From: Haematobacter genomosp. 1
Lineage (GTDB): Bacteria > Pseudomonadota > Alphaproteobacteria > Rhodobacterales > Rhodobacteraceae
Length of the DNA stretch: 64,000 bases
Assembly: GCF_002196855.1 (NCBI RefSeq)
Contig: NZ_NIPW01000005.1
Span: forward strand, 62,001 to 126,000
Direction: 5' to 3'
Below, piece by piece: positions 1 through 8,826 of this stretch; positions within the stretch are counted from its first letter, which is position 1, and every line of letters starts with the position of its first letter. A model generated the notes under the pieces. That model was not told the DNA's origin. It saw nothing but the letters and a program-made list of their open reading frames with translations, and ran no database searches. The position numbers and the translations under genes are program-made.

Positions 1-332
1 TGAGCGATCCCGGCATCCGTCTTGCTTTTGCCGAGGAGACGGCCGCGATGCTGGATGCTGCTCCCGACAGCGAGGGCGTGGATTATGCGCGACTCAGGAC
101 GCGCTTCCACCGCGCGTTGCTTCGGGCGGGCGGCAGCGTCGAACTGGGGCGTAGCCTGCCGAAGCTGCAACTCCATCTCATTCGCGCCTACACCGCCATT
201 CCGCGCGCGGCGCATGTGTCGTCCTACCGCGCGATACGGGAGGCCGTGCTCTCGGGAAATGGCGAAGCCGCGGAGGAGGCGGGGCGGCGGCATGTGGGCC
301 TGCTGATCGACGCCGTGCGCGCCGGGGCATGA
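1..332 (+). CDS. GntR-family regulator, C-terminal (FCD) end, truncated by window edge
   Basis: The reading frame is open from base 3 to a TGA at 330-332, so only about the last 109 residues of the gene are present. The visible part is helical and ends with an RAIREAVLSGNGEAAEEAGRRH stretch, typical of the last helices of the FCD ligand-binding domain of FadR-type GntR regulators, where a conserved His sits near the C-terminus. The DNA-binding domain lies outside the window, so neither ligand nor target can be named. The next gene follows 81 bases downstream on the same strand. The family assignment rests on this C-terminal pattern alone. Confidence 0.65.
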   Translation, partial: SDPGIRLAFAEETAAMLDAAPDSEGVDYARLRTRFHRALLRAGGSVELGRSLPKLQLHLIRAYTAIPRAAHVSSYRAIREAVLSGNGEAAEEAGRRHVGLLIDAVRAGA

Positions 333-413
333 AGGCGTAAAACCCGGCTAAAGGGCGGATTGCCGTCTTCTGCCCGCTGCGTCAGTGTCGGGGCAGGAGA
401 GAGGGACATACCA

Positions 414-1694
414 ATGCCGGAACTGGCCGACCATCCGCTTCGCCGTACTTTGAGCGATGAGCTGCATGCGCGGCCCTCGCCCCCTGTGCCGGTGCCGGCG
501 GAGGCATTCTACATCGCGCTGACGCCTGCAAGCCCCATCGGCCCGCGTGACCGGACAGCCGAACGGGCCCATCTTGCCGAATTGCTGGCCCGGTACGACC
601 TGCCCGCCCCGCCGCCCGGTGCGACCCATTTCACCGGCCAGATCGGCGATGCGGTGCTGAAGTGGGAAAGCCATGCCGAGGTATTCAGTTATACCGTCAT
701 CATGCCGCGGCTCGGGGCCGTGCCCTTTTCGCCAGAGGCCTTGATACCGGCCGAGTGGTTGGCGTCGGCCCCAGGGCTGCGTCTCGTTTCCGCCTGCTTC
801 CGGGTGGAGGAGATGCCGGAGACGGAGGCCGCGCTTTCCCAGAAGCTCTCGAACTGGTTTGTGGCCGAGAGCCTTGCCGCCGCGCGGGTGATCGACCGTC
901 ATGCCGTGGCGGCCAGCGATTTCCGCCTGGATGAGGCAGGCCATACACGCTTTGCGCTTTTCGTGGAGCATGGCACCGGGCCGCGACGTGTGGGGCGGTT
1001 GCTGCAGCGCCTGTGCGAGATCGAACTCTATGCCACCCTCTCGCTTCTGGGTTTTGCGGCGGCGCAGCGGATCGCGGCCCCGATGGCGGAGATCGACGCG
1101 CGGCTCACCGCCATCGTCTCCGGCCTTGCCACGGGCGGGACGAGCGCAGAGGAAACGCTGGGGCAGCTACTCTCCGTGTCGTCCGAGCTGGAAGGGCTGA
1201 TCGCGGGCGAAAGCTTCCGCTTCGGCGCGACGGGCGCTTATGAGGCGATCGTTCATCATCGGGTGACTGCGCTTCGCGAGGAGCGGATACCCGGCTACCA
1301 GACTTTCGCGGAGTTCATGCAGCGTCGTTATGACCCGGCCATGCGTACGGCGCGTTCGGCAGAAAGGCGGCTGACCTCCATGGCGGATCGCGCGGAGCGG
1401 GCGGGTGACCTGCTGCGCACGCGGGTGGATGTCGGCCGTTCCGCGCAGAGCCAGGCCCTGCTTGCCAGCATGGACCGCCGCTCGGATCAGCAACTGCGCC
1501 TGCAGCACACCGTGGAGGGTCTGTCCATCGCCGCCATCAGCTATTACGCGGTGAGCCTCGCCTCATATCTCCTGCTGCCCTTCGCCGAGATGTGGCATCT
1601 GCCAAAATCCCTGCTGACGGCAGGGCTGGTGCCGGTCATCATGTTGGGTGTGGCCCTGATGCTTCGTCGCATCAGGGCCGGTTTTCACGACTGA
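414..1694 (+). CDS. DUF3422 family membrane-anchored protein
   Basis: Encodes 426 residues. The frame is open further upstream, but the ATG at 414 follows a purine-rich AGGAGAGAGG ribosome-binding site and gives the family's N-terminus (HPLRRTLSDELHARPSPP). The long central part is soluble and helical. Two hydrophobic segments near the C-terminus (about residues 365-385 and 395-415) should anchor it in the inner membrane, and the last residues are basic. DUF3422 proteins are common in alpha- and betaproteobacteria and have no established function. It stands between a GntR regulator and a convergent MaoC hydratase, and the neighbours give no functional hint. Confidence 0.85.
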   Translation: MPELADHPLRRTLSDELHARPSPPVPVPAEAFYIALTPASPIGPRDRTAERAHLAELLARYDLPAPPPGATHFTGQIGDAVLKWESHAEVFSYTVIMPRLGAVPFSPEALIPAEWLASAPGLRLVSACFRVEEMPETEAALSQKLSNWFVAESLAAARVIDRHAVAASDFRLDEAGHTRFALFVEHGTGPRRVGRLLQRLCEIELYATLSLLGFAAAQRIAAPMAEIDARLTAIVSGLATGGTSAEETLGQLLSVSSELEGLIAGESFRFGATGAYEAIVHHRVTALREERIPGYQTFAEFMQRRYDPAMRTARSAERRLTSMADRAERAGDLLRTRVDVGRSAQSQALLASMDRRSDQQLRLQHTVEGLSIAAISYYAVSLASYLLLPFAEMWHLPKSLLTAGLVPVIMLGVALMLRRIRAGFHD

Positions 1695-1699
1695 AGATC

Positions 1700-2149
1700 T
1701 CAATCGGCGGGCTTGCGGAACACGACCAGCTTGGCGGTGAGCACCTGTACCTCCTCACCCTTCTGGTTGAGCGTCCGGCTTCTCAAGGTGATCATTCCAC
1801 GATCCGGTCGCGACCGGGACGGTGCGACGTCAAGCACTTCGGATTCCACATGAAGCACGTCGCCGGGACGGGTCGCCTGCGGCCAGCGTATCTCGCCGCC
1901 CGCGCCGATGATCCCCCCTGCGAGCGGTGCCCCGCCGCCGACGAGGAGCCGCATCGTGACAGCCGCGGTATGCCATCCGCTCGCCGCCAGCCCGCCGAAA
2001 AAGGAGGCACGACCCGCTTCTTCGTCAAGATGGAAGGGTTGGGGATCGTAATCGGCGGCAAACCTTCGGATATCCGCAGTCTCCATGCGATGCTCGCCGC
2101 TGCGGAACTGCAACCCCGGCGCGATATCCTCCAGATAAAGTGGTTCCAT
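1700..2149 (-). CDS. MaoC-family (hot-dog) hydratase
   Basis: A 149-residue single hot-dog protein of the usual length for the family. The hydratase signature DYDPQPFH, with catalytic-type Asp35 and His40, is followed by GGLAASGWHTAAVTMRL, the conserved helix of MaoC/R-specific enoyl-CoA hydratases. Family members hydrate enoyl-CoA esters or related acyl thioesters in the cytoplasm, and the actual substrate here is unknown. It is transcribed leftwards, divergently from a TetR regulator 69 bases away, and its stop is six bases from that of the DUF3422 gene. The divergent TetR gene is the obvious candidate regulator (inference). Confidence 0.85.
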   Translation of the reverse strand: MEPLYLEDIAPGLQFRSGEHRMETADIRRFAADYDPQPFHLDEEAGRASFFGGLAASGWHTAAVTMRLLVGGGAPLAGGIIGAGGEIRWPQATRPGDVLHVESEVLDVAPSRSRPDRGMITLRSRTLNQKGEEVQVLTAKLVVFRKPAD

Positions 2150-2218
2150 CGGGCTCCTCCAAGTTTAGAGTATGAGCGAACGCCAAATGCGCAAAGCTGT
2201 CAACCGGGACGGTGGCAC

Positions 2219-2791
2219 ATGACCCGATCCAGCCGAAGCAAGATGGCCGCGAACCGAGAGCAGATCCTCGCTGCGGCGATGGCGCTGTTTCGCGCGCGTG
2301 GTGTGACGGCGGTGGGTATTGCCGAGGTCATGGGACGTGCGGGAATGACGCAGGGCGGTTTCTACCGGCATTTTGTCAGCAAGGACGCGCTGGCCGCAGC
2401 GGCCTGCGCCGCGGCCTTTGCCGAGGCTGAACAGGCCTGGCGCGGGGGAGCGTCGGAGGGGGAGGGTCACGTGACGGAACGGCTCCGTGCCTTCTATCTC
2501 CGCCCCCGCCCTGCGGAGCGGACCTGCCCGATCCTGTCCTTTGCGGCAGACGTGCGGAACGCGCCAGACACCCTGCTCGCCGCCGCGTGGCGGGACGGAA
2601 TTTTACGGCTTGTGGCGCTTTACGGGGACCTGACGGGCGTTCCTCCCGACATCGCGCGGGCTGGCGTGGCCGGGCTTGCAGGCGCGCGGCTGCTGGGTTT
2701 CGGCGATGCTTTGCTGGACGATGGGGACGGGGCGGCTAGTTTCCCGGACGAACCCGCCGATTGCGCACAGGCCCGACCCGAGGGAAAATGA
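2219..2791 (+). CDS. TetR/AcrR family transcriptional regulator
   Basis: Encodes 190 residues. The N-terminal helix-turn-helix is clear: REQILAAAMALFRARGVTAV, then IAEVMGRAGMTQGGFYRHF at about residues 36-54. The C-terminal part resembles the TetR_C domain of proteins often found beside redox or acyl-CoA enzymes. An upstream in-frame extension exists, but the ATG at 2219 puts the HTH at the normal distance from the N-terminus. The gene is divergent from the MaoC hydratase, which it probably regulates (inference), and ends one base before the next gene, so the two are likely co-transcribed. I saw no clear operator palindrome in the 69-base gap. Confidence 0.88.
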   Translation: MTRSSRSKMAANREQILAAAMALFRARGVTAVGIAEVMGRAGMTQGGFYRHFVSKDALAAAACAAAFAEAEQAWRGGASEGEGHVTERLRAFYLRPRPAERTCPILSFAADVRNAPDTLLAAAWRDGILRLVALYGDLTGVPPDIARAGVAGLAGARLLGFGDALLDDGDGAASFPDEPADCAQARPEGK

Positions 2792-2792
2792 A

Positions 2793-3632
2793 ATGAAGAT
2801 CGTGCTACTGTTTCTCGCGGCCCTGCTCGTGCCCTTTACCGCCGTGGCCAGCACTGTCCCGCGCGAGGTGGCCCGCGTGCAGGCAGAGGATATGGCTGCT
2901 TGTCAGAAGGCAGGCGGCCGGGCGGTCGCTGAAGCGGGGTATCTTGTCGCGGCGGATCTGAATGGGGATGGGCGTCCCGACTACGTTACCGATCTTGCCC
3001 ATCTGTCCTGTGAGGGGGTGGCCGGTTTCTTCTGTGGCACCGCGGGCTGTCCGGTTACAGTCTGGTTGTCTGGGCCCGGCGGGTACTTTGCTGCCGATGC
3101 GGGCCATGCCGAAGCTTGGCGGCTGGAGGGTACGACCGTCGTCCGCCGGATCAACGGGCAGCTTTGCAGCCCTCCACAACGCAGAAGCTGCGAGATCCGC
3201 CGATCCTTCGCGGGGGTCAATCGTCCCGCCGCAGCACGCCCCGCCGCGACTCAGGGCTGGCAATTGCGCCGAACCCAGGGGCTGCCGCCCGTCGCCATAT
3301 CGCCGGGGCCGGGAAACATCTTCTCCATTTCCGCCTTCTGCCTCGGGGATCAGCCATGGCTTGCCGTGGTCTTCAGGGAGCGCCCGCGCGAAACCACCGT
3401 TCGGATCGACTTCGCGTTCGCGGAGGGCGTGTTGGGCGGCCCGGCCAGCCGCCAGCGGGGAACGTCCGATGCTTATGTCATCAGCCTCGCGGGAGGGGCC
3501 TTGGCGCGGCAACTGTCCGGCCGGGATGGGACGGTTGGGCTGTCTGTCAACGGCGTATCGCAAGGGGCACTGCCGCTGCGCGGTTCGACCTCAGCCCTGC
3601 GCGGCGCTCTTGCCGGATGCCTGACGCTCTAG
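2793..3632 (+). CDS. Exported protein of unknown function with EF-hand-like loop
   Basis: Encodes 279 residues. An N-terminal signal peptide is evident (MKIVLLFLAALLVPFTAVAS), giving a periplasmic or secreted product. Near residue 53, DLNGDGRPDYVTD looks like a calcium-binding EF-hand or FG-GAP type loop. The next 40 residues hold several cysteines (SCEG, FFCGTAGC) that could form disulfides. The C-terminal half ends in a beta-rich segment resembling the invasion-associated/DUF1176-like proteins of Rhodobacterales, but that resemblance is weak. The start lies one base after the TetR stop, so the pair is probably one transcript. I cannot assign a function. Confidence 0.75.
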   Translation: MKIVLLFLAALLVPFTAVASTVPREVARVQAEDMAACQKAGGRAVAEAGYLVAADLNGDGRPDYVTDLAHLSCEGVAGFFCGTAGCPVTVWLSGPGGYFAADAGHAEAWRLEGTTVVRRINGQLCSPPQRRSCEIRRSFAGVNRPAAARPAATQGWQLRRTQGLPPVAISPGPGNIFSISAFCLGDQPWLAVVFRERPRETTVRIDFAFAEGVLGGPASRQRGTSDAYVISLAGGALARQLSGRDGTVGLSVNGVSQGALPLRGSTSALRGALAGCLTL

Positions 3633-3837
3633 CGGTCGCAGGCTTCCTTGGCCGATCGCAGCCCCGATGAAAAGCGGCAGACAGATTGGAGGGCCCGCGC
3701 GCGGATCCACCCAAGCGCCGTGCGTCGCGCCGATGGTTGTCGGTTTCTCATCAAGGTCAGCATTGCTCGCGGTCCTTCCTTGCATCCCCAACCGCTTTTC
3801 GCAGAGAGACTAATCCGCGCGGAAAGACCCATTCAGA

Positions 3838-5511
3838 TCAGTCGTCAAGGCGGAGCGGCCCCAGACGCGGATACATATCTCCCGGGCCGGGGTTATCCGC
3901 CGGAGATTGACCCCCAAGATGCGTCATGACCCCCCAGACAGCATTCAGGGCGGTCTGCACCGCACCTTCGACCCAGGCCGGCGTCCAGCTTATCCCGTCA
4001 CCCGCAAGGAAGATGCCGCGTTGGGCGGCAGGCAGGCCGGCTTGCATGAAATGTCCATACATCCGGTGATTGTAGCGATAGTGGCCCGGAAGCGCGCCCT
4101 TGAACGCGCCGAGGAAGTTTTCGTCGGCCTCCCAGCTCACGCAGATCGGCTGGCCGACGATATGGCTGGCGATATCGGTCGTCGGATAGATTTGTTTCAG
4201 TGCGGCAAGCGCAAGCTCCACACGCCGTTCACAGGACAGCGGCAGCACCTTCAGCGCGTCTGTCATCCATGAATAGCTGAGACAGATCACCGCCGGCTGA
4301 TCGGGGCCGTTGTCGAAAAGATAGGTTCCGCGGGTGATACGGTCGGTCAGGGTCATCGACAGTGGCTCTCGCCCGGTGTCGGAGTCGATGTCGCGCCAGA
4401 ACGGACGATCCACCATGACGAAGGTCTTGGCGGCCTGCATGTAGCGCGTGCGGTCCAGCGCCATCCACAGCTTCTGGTCGAAGATCGTCTCGTCCACGCT
4501 GATGGAAGTGGTGAGAAGGTGGCTCTGACAGGTGACGATCACGGCCGGGTAATCATCCTCCCGCCCCCAGCGATCCCGGATGCGAAGATCGCCCGCGGGC
4601 GACCGGGAAATCGCCATGACGCGGCCCCGCGCCGCGCCCCCGTTCAGGGAGGCGAGCGTCGTGCCACGGGGCCAATGTGCCAGCCGCTCCGGCGGGTGAC
4701 GCCAGAGCTGCTGCGGCATCTGCTCCACCCCGCCCACGATGAACCGCTGGTTGTCATCCAGTTCGGCCAGATTGACGCGCAGGATTTCGAGCATCGAATT
4801 CGGGAAATCGCTGTCCCAGCCCCCTGTGCCGAAGCCAACCTGCCCGAAGACCTCCCGGTGCCGGAAGCCGAGGCGGGAGAAGGCGGAGGAGGAGGCGACG
4901 AAATCGTAGAAGGTCCGTTCGTCCCAGTCCCGCACCAGCGGATCCCAAAGCTCTTTCAGCCGTGCCGCGTCGCGGTCGCGCATGGCGGCCTGCAGGTCGG
5001 AAAAGCGGGCATGCTCCTCCAGCGCGTCGCGATAGGCGGCGGCGACCTCATGGTAGAGCGGGGGCAGATCGGCGAGTGTCCGGGCATAATGCGTCTCCCC
5101 TTCCAGATCGACGACCGTGGACCCTGCGGCCGGGGTCAAGGGGTTGGGGAACGGGCGGCTTTCCAGCCCCAGAAGGTCGATATAATGATAAAATCCGCGG
5201 GACGAGACGGGAAAACGCATGCCGCCCAGTTCCGCGACGATGCCGTCCGCACCCTCGAAAGGCTCGGACCTGAGCCTGCCCCCGAAGCGCGCGGCTTCGT
5301 AGACCACAGGCCGCAGGCCGAGCTTCATCAGCTCATAGGCCGCGACGATTCCCGCAGCCCCCGCGCCGATCACCGCGACCTGCGTTCCATACCGCTCCTC
5401 CGGTATCGCCCCGAGGCCGGAGGAATGATCCAGCCAGTCATCATAAGCGAAGGGGAAGTCCGGGCCGAAGGCGCTTACGCCCGGCTGGGTGTCGGTGTCG
5501 AGGAGGGTCAT
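3838..5511 (-). CDS. davB: L-lysine 2-monooxygenase-type flavin amine oxidase
   Basis: Encodes 557 residues, the length of Pseudomonas DavB and of IaaM-type amino acid 2-monooxygenases. Visible features are FGPDFPFAYDDWL at the N-terminus, the dinucleotide-binding VIGAGAAGIVAAYE at residues 47-60, the arginine-rich GGRLRS, ELGGMRFPVSS, and a C-terminal FAD motif (FLAGDGISWTPAWVEGA). From memory the protein matches DavB of Pseudomonas putida along nearly its whole length. DavB oxidatively decarboxylates lysine to 5-aminovaleramide (EC 1.13.12.2). The divergent amidase matches DavA, the next enzyme. A long upstream extension of the frame runs antisense through davA and is rejected. Tryptophan 2-monooxygenase is the main alternative. 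Confidence 0.82.
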   Translation of the reverse strand: MTLLDTDTQPGVSAFGPDFPFAYDDWLDHSSGLGAIPEERYGTQVAVIGAGAAGIVAAYELMKLGLRPVVYEAARFGGRLRSEPFEGADGIVAELGGMRFPVSSRGFYHYIDLLGLESRPFPNPLTPAAGSTVVDLEGETHYARTLADLPPLYHEVAAAYRDALEEHARFSDLQAAMRDRDAARLKELWDPLVRDWDERTFYDFVASSSAFSRLGFRHREVFGQVGFGTGGWDSDFPNSMLEILRVNLAELDDNQRFIVGGVEQMPQQLWRHPPERLAHWPRGTTLASLNGGAARGRVMAISRSPAGDLRIRDRWGREDDYPAVIVTCQSHLLTTSISVDETIFDQKLWMALDRTRYMQAAKTFVMVDRPFWRDIDSDTGREPLSMTLTDRITRGTYLFDNGPDQPAVICLSYSWMTDALKVLPLSCERRVELALAALKQIYPTTDIASHIVGQPICVSWEADENFLGAFKGALPGHYRYNHRMYGHFMQAGLPAAQRGIFLAGDGISWTPAWVEGAVQTALNAVWGVMTHLGGQSPADNPGPGDMYPRLGPLRLDD

Positions 5512-5606
5512 CGGTCTTGCCTTGTGCTGTCCTGCGCGCCGCTGCTGGCCAGAGCGCCTGTCTCGTGGCAGAACTATGCTCAAAATTTCGCTCGGGAGGA
5601 AAGCCC

Positions 5607-6365
5607 ATGAAACTCGCCGTCTATCAGGCGCCGCCGACCGACGGAGATGTGGAGGCCGCCTTTCGCCGTCTCGAAGCCCAACTCCGTGCCGCAGCGCTTG
5701 CCGGGGCAGATGTTCTGGTAGCGCCGGAGCTTTACCTGCCGGGCTACAACCGTTTCGAGCTTCATTCGCAGGTGAGCGAGGCGGATGGCGCTGGTTGGCG
5801 GGCGCGGCTCTCCGCTCTGGCACGTGCAGCGGGGGCGGGCCTGGTGGTCGGCTGGGCCGAGCGGGCGGAAGGCCGGTTGTGGAACGCGGCGACGTTCTTT
5901 GATGCGGATGGCGCGGTGCGCGCGCATTACCGCAAAATCCAGCCCTATGGGCCGGATGAGACGCGGACATTTGCTCCGGGAGACGACTACGAGACGTTTT
6001 CACTGGAGGATCGGTCTGCCGGGCTGCTGATCTGCTATGACATCGAATTTCCCGAACATGCACGGGCCTTGGCGGTGCAGGGTGTGGAGATGTTGCTCGT
6101 CCCCACCGCCAATCCAGCAGGTTTCTCCCATGTGCCGGAAATTCTCGTGCGCGCGCGGGCGGCGGAGTCGGGTGTGGCCATTGCCTATGCCAATTATGCG
6201 GGAACGGAAGCAGGGCTGACTTATGGCGGCGGCTCGGTGATCGTGGCGCCCGATGGGATGATCCTGGCCTCTGCCGGGGCGGGGGAGGCATTGCTGATCG
6301 CGGAACTTCCGCCACGCGCTGAGACAGAGGGCGCACGACAGTTGAAGGCGCGGCGGCTCGGCTAG
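5607..6365 (+). CDS. davA: 5-aminovaleramide amidohydrolase-type nitrilase-superfamily amidase
   Basis: Encodes 252 residues, a typical single nitrilase-superfamily domain. The catalytic triad is visible: Glu41 in LVAPELYLPG, Lys110 in HYRKIQPYG and Cys143 in LLICYDIEFPE. The LLICYDIEFPE and YANYAG segments match my memory of Pseudomonas DavA, which hydrolyses 5-aminovaleramide to 5-aminovalerate and ammonia. The ATG at 5607 has a GGGAGGA ribosome-binding site. The gene is divergent from davB across 95 bases, so the two probably share a promoter region. davD/davT-type genes for the later steps are not in this window. Its stop overlaps the convergent moeA stop by three bases. Confidence 0.8.
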   Translation: MKLAVYQAPPTDGDVEAAFRRLEAQLRAAALAGADVLVAPELYLPGYNRFELHSQVSEADGAGWRARLSALARAAGAGLVVGWAERAEGRLWNAATFFDADGAVRAHYRKIQPYGPDETRTFAPGDDYETFSLEDRSAGLLICYDIEFPEHARALAVQGVEMLLVPTANPAGFSHVPEILVRARAAESGVAIAYANYAGTEAGLTYGGGSVIVAPDGMILASAGAGEALLIAELPPRAETEGARQLKARRLG

Positions 6366-7489
6366 ACGGGCAGGACGGTGACGGCATCGCCCGGATGCAG
6401 CTCTGAACCCGTGTCGGGCAGAATCGCGAGGCCATCCGCGATCGCGGTGGCGGTGGGCAGGAGTGGGAGCGCCTGTGCCACGCCCTGCATCAGCCGCACC
6501 AGCACGACCTCCGACCGACCGCAGCGGGGGAAGGCGGCGAAGGCGGCGGTTTCGGTGCGACGCTCGACCATCGGCAGGCTCGCCAGCGTGCGCAGCAACG
6601 GCTCGCCGAACAGATGCCAGCAGGTGAAGGCAGCAACCGGCGTCCCCGGCAGACCGAGCCAGAGAGCTGCGCCGATCTGTCCGATCATGACCGGCTTTCC
6701 GGGCTTGAGGGCTACGCCACGCACCGCGAACCGCCCGCCCGCCCGACGGAAAGCCTCCGCCATATAGTCAGCCTCTCCGACAGAAGACCCGCCGGTGGTG
6801 ACGATCAAGTCGCATCCCGCCAGATCGGTGAGAGCGGCCGTGATCGCAGCCGGATCGTCGGGGAGATCGCCGGCATCCTGAAGATCGACCTCTGTGCGGG
6901 CGAGTGTGGACAGAAGAAAGGGGCGGTTTGCGTTCCAGACCTGCCCGGGCGCGAGGGAAGCGCCGGGAGGCGCGATTTCGTTTCCGGTGCAGAAGAACCC
7001 CACGCGGACCCGCCGCCGAAGGGAAAGCGTGTCGGCGCCGACCATGGCCGCCGCGAGGGCTGCGGCGGGTGTGATGCGGATCCCCGCGCTCAACACGGCG
7101 TCGCCGAGGCTAAGCTCGGATCCTGCGCGGCGCACATTCTCCCACATCGCGGGGGGGCGGCGACAGCGGATGCCGGGGGTTCGATGCTCCACGTCTTCCA
7201 GCATAACCACCCGGTCCGTTCCGGGCGGGAGCGGGGCACCGGTTCGGATGGGCAGCGCATTCTCCACTATGGCCCCCGCCGCCGCATCCCCGGCGAGTGC
7301 ATAACCATCCATCGCGGCAAGGTCGAAACGCGGCAGGTCCAGCGGGGAGAGAAGCGGCTCCGCCAGAACTCGGCCCTTGGCCGCAGCCAGCGGAACCCGT
7401 TCCACTCCGGTCACGGGTTGGGCGAGTGCCCTTGCCGCCGCTTCCGCCACGGAGAGGGAGACCGGGCCGATGCACGCAGGCATTGTCAT
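6362..7489 (-). CDS. moeA: Molybdopterin molybdenumtransferase
   Basis: Encodes 375 residues. MoeA inserts molybdate into adenylylated molybdopterin in the cytoplasm. Recognisable segments are DLPRFDLAAMDGYAL, the GNEI turn of the central domain, the MPT-binding TTGGSSVGEADY, and LPGTPVAAF. The frame is open upstream, but the ATG at 7489 overlaps the stop of mobB::fdhD as ATGA, like the other junctions of this operon, and gives a normal N-terminus. It is the last gene of the leftward formate dehydrogenase operon and presumably serves FdsA, though it may serve other molybdoenzymes. Slightly short for MoeA (about 400 residues) but all domains appear present. Confidence 0.92.
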   Translation of the reverse strand: MTMPACIGPVSLSVAEAAARALAQPVTGVERVPLAAAKGRVLAEPLLSPLDLPRFDLAAMDGYALAGDAAAGAIVENALPIRTGAPLPPGTDRVVMLEDVEHRTPGIRCRRPPAMWENVRRAGSELSLGDAVLSAGIRITPAAALAAAMVGADTLSLRRRVRVGFFCTGNEIAPPGASLAPGQVWNANRPFLLSTLARTEVDLQDAGDLPDDPAAITAALTDLAGCDLIVTTGGSSVGEADYMAEAFRRAGGRFAVRGVALKPGKPVMIGQIGAALWLGLPGTPVAAFTCWHLFGEPLLRTLASLPMVERRTETAAFAAFPRCGRSEVVLVRLMQGVAQALPLLPTATAIADGLAILPDTGSELHPGDAVTVLPV

Positions 7490-8826
7490 CGGAGCGGATC
7501 CGGCAAGGCAGGTTCTGTCACCCGCCCCGGATGGCTCCAGACATCGCATCCCGCCGCTCCCGCGAGGGTGATGAGCGTGATACCGGACCGCTCCGCAAGT
7601 GCCACCGCTTCTGCGGTAGGGGCGGAGACGGCAATGAGCAGGGGGGCACCCAGCATTGCGCATTTCTGCACGAGGTCGATGGAGAGGCGGCTTGTCATCA
7701 CCACGCCCCCCGAGGCCGGATCCATATTGGCCGTCTTCAACGCCCCGCAGAGCTTGTCGAGCGCATTGTGGCGTCCGACATCCTCCCGCACCATGACGAT
7801 ACCCCGCGCAGGTTGCCAGAAGGCGGCCGCATGGAGAGCACCGCTCTGCGCGCGGAGCCGCTGCTGCGCCCCGATTCCCGCCACCGCAGGGGCGATGTCT
7901 TCCGCCCTCACGGTCCACGGCGGGGTCGCGACGCGGGGCACGTCCCGCAGCACCTCCTCAAGGCTCTCGATCCCGCAAAGACCGCATCCCATCGGACCGA
8001 AGCTCTGCCGCCGCCGGGCCACCTGCCGGGCCTCGGCCCCCGGGGCCAGCCAGATCTGAAGGTCGATCCCACGGGAGGTTGCGACAGCCTCGATCCGCTC
8101 GATTTCAGCGGGACGGGCGATGCCTTCGGTCAGGGAATAGCCCAGGGCGAAGTCGTGCAGGTCCTCCGGCGTTGCCATCATCACCGCCTGCGTCGACCCG
8201 TTATAGGACAGGGCGACCGCCGTTTCCGCGGGCAGAACACGCTCTCCCTCGCTGACCTGATCGTCTCCGAACCGCAGGCGGCGGATGCTGCGCTGACTGG
8301 GGAAGGGCGGCGATAGGGCGGGTGTCGTTTGCGGTTCCGTCTCCCTGAGGATGAGGGCGGCGATGGCGGCGGTGTCGTCCAGATCAAGCACGGGAACCGC
8401 AAGGCTGCCGGGAGGGAGGCTGTCGCTCGCCACGGCCCGGATCGTTGAATCGCCGGGCTGGATCAGGGGATTTCCCGTCTCCGCCCGGTGGCATTCGATC
8501 TTGGGGTGCGCATCACGCTTCCAGCCCTCCACCAGCACGATGTCAACAGGCGCCAATCGGGCAAGGTGATCCGCGAGGGAGGGTTCCGCCGCACCCCGCA
8601 GCTCATGCATCAACGCCCAGCGTTGCGAGGTGGAAAGCAGCACCTCCTCCGCCCCGGCTGCCCGGTGGCGATAGCTGTCCCGGCCCGGCTCATCGACGTC
8701 GGCGTCGTGATGGGCATGCTTCAGCGTGGAGACGCGGTAGCCGACGCGGGTGAATTCCGTGACGAGCCGTTCCATCAACCCGGTCTTCCCGCTGTTCTTC
8801 CAGCCGGTGATGCCGAACACCCTCAT
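7486..8826 (-). CDS. Fused MobB GTPase / FdhD sulfurtransferase
   Basis: One uninterrupted frame of 446 residues carries two maturation proteins that are usually separate. Residues 1 to about 165 are MobB: P-loop GWKNSGKT at 8-15, KHAHHD, and LVEGWK near 98-103. Residues about 185-446 are FdhD: LPAETAVALSYNG, the MMATPEDLHDFALGYS helix, the CGLC pair (Cys281, Cys284) that relays sulfur, and EDVGRHNALDKL. A Pro/Thr/Ser-rich linker at about 162-182 joins them. FdhD sulfurates the bis-MGD cofactor of formate dehydrogenases; MobB assists MobA in making MGD. The ATG at 8826 overlaps the mobA stop as ATGA; a GTG at 8835 is an alternative start. Confidence 0.9.
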   Translation of the reverse strand: MRVFGITGWKNSGKTGLMERLVTEFTRVGYRVSTLKHAHHDADVDEPGRDSYRHRAAGAEEVLLSTSQRWALMHELRGAAEPSLADHLARLAPVDIVLVEGWKRDAHPKIECHRAETGNPLIQPGDSTIRAVASDSLPPGSLAVPVLDLDDTAAIAALILRETEPQTTPALSPPFPSQRSIRRLRFGDDQVSEGERVLPAETAVALSYNGSTQAVMMATPEDLHDFALGYSLTEGIARPAEIERIEAVATSRGIDLQIWLAPGAEARQVARRRQSFGPMGCGLCGIESLEEVLRDVPRVATPPWTVRAEDIAPAVAGIGAQQRLRAQSGALHAAAFWQPARGIVMVREDVGRHNALDKLCGALKTANMDPASGGVVMTSRLSIDLVQKCAMLGAPLLIAVSAPTAEAVALAERSGITLITLAGAAGCDVWSHPGRVTEPALPDPLR

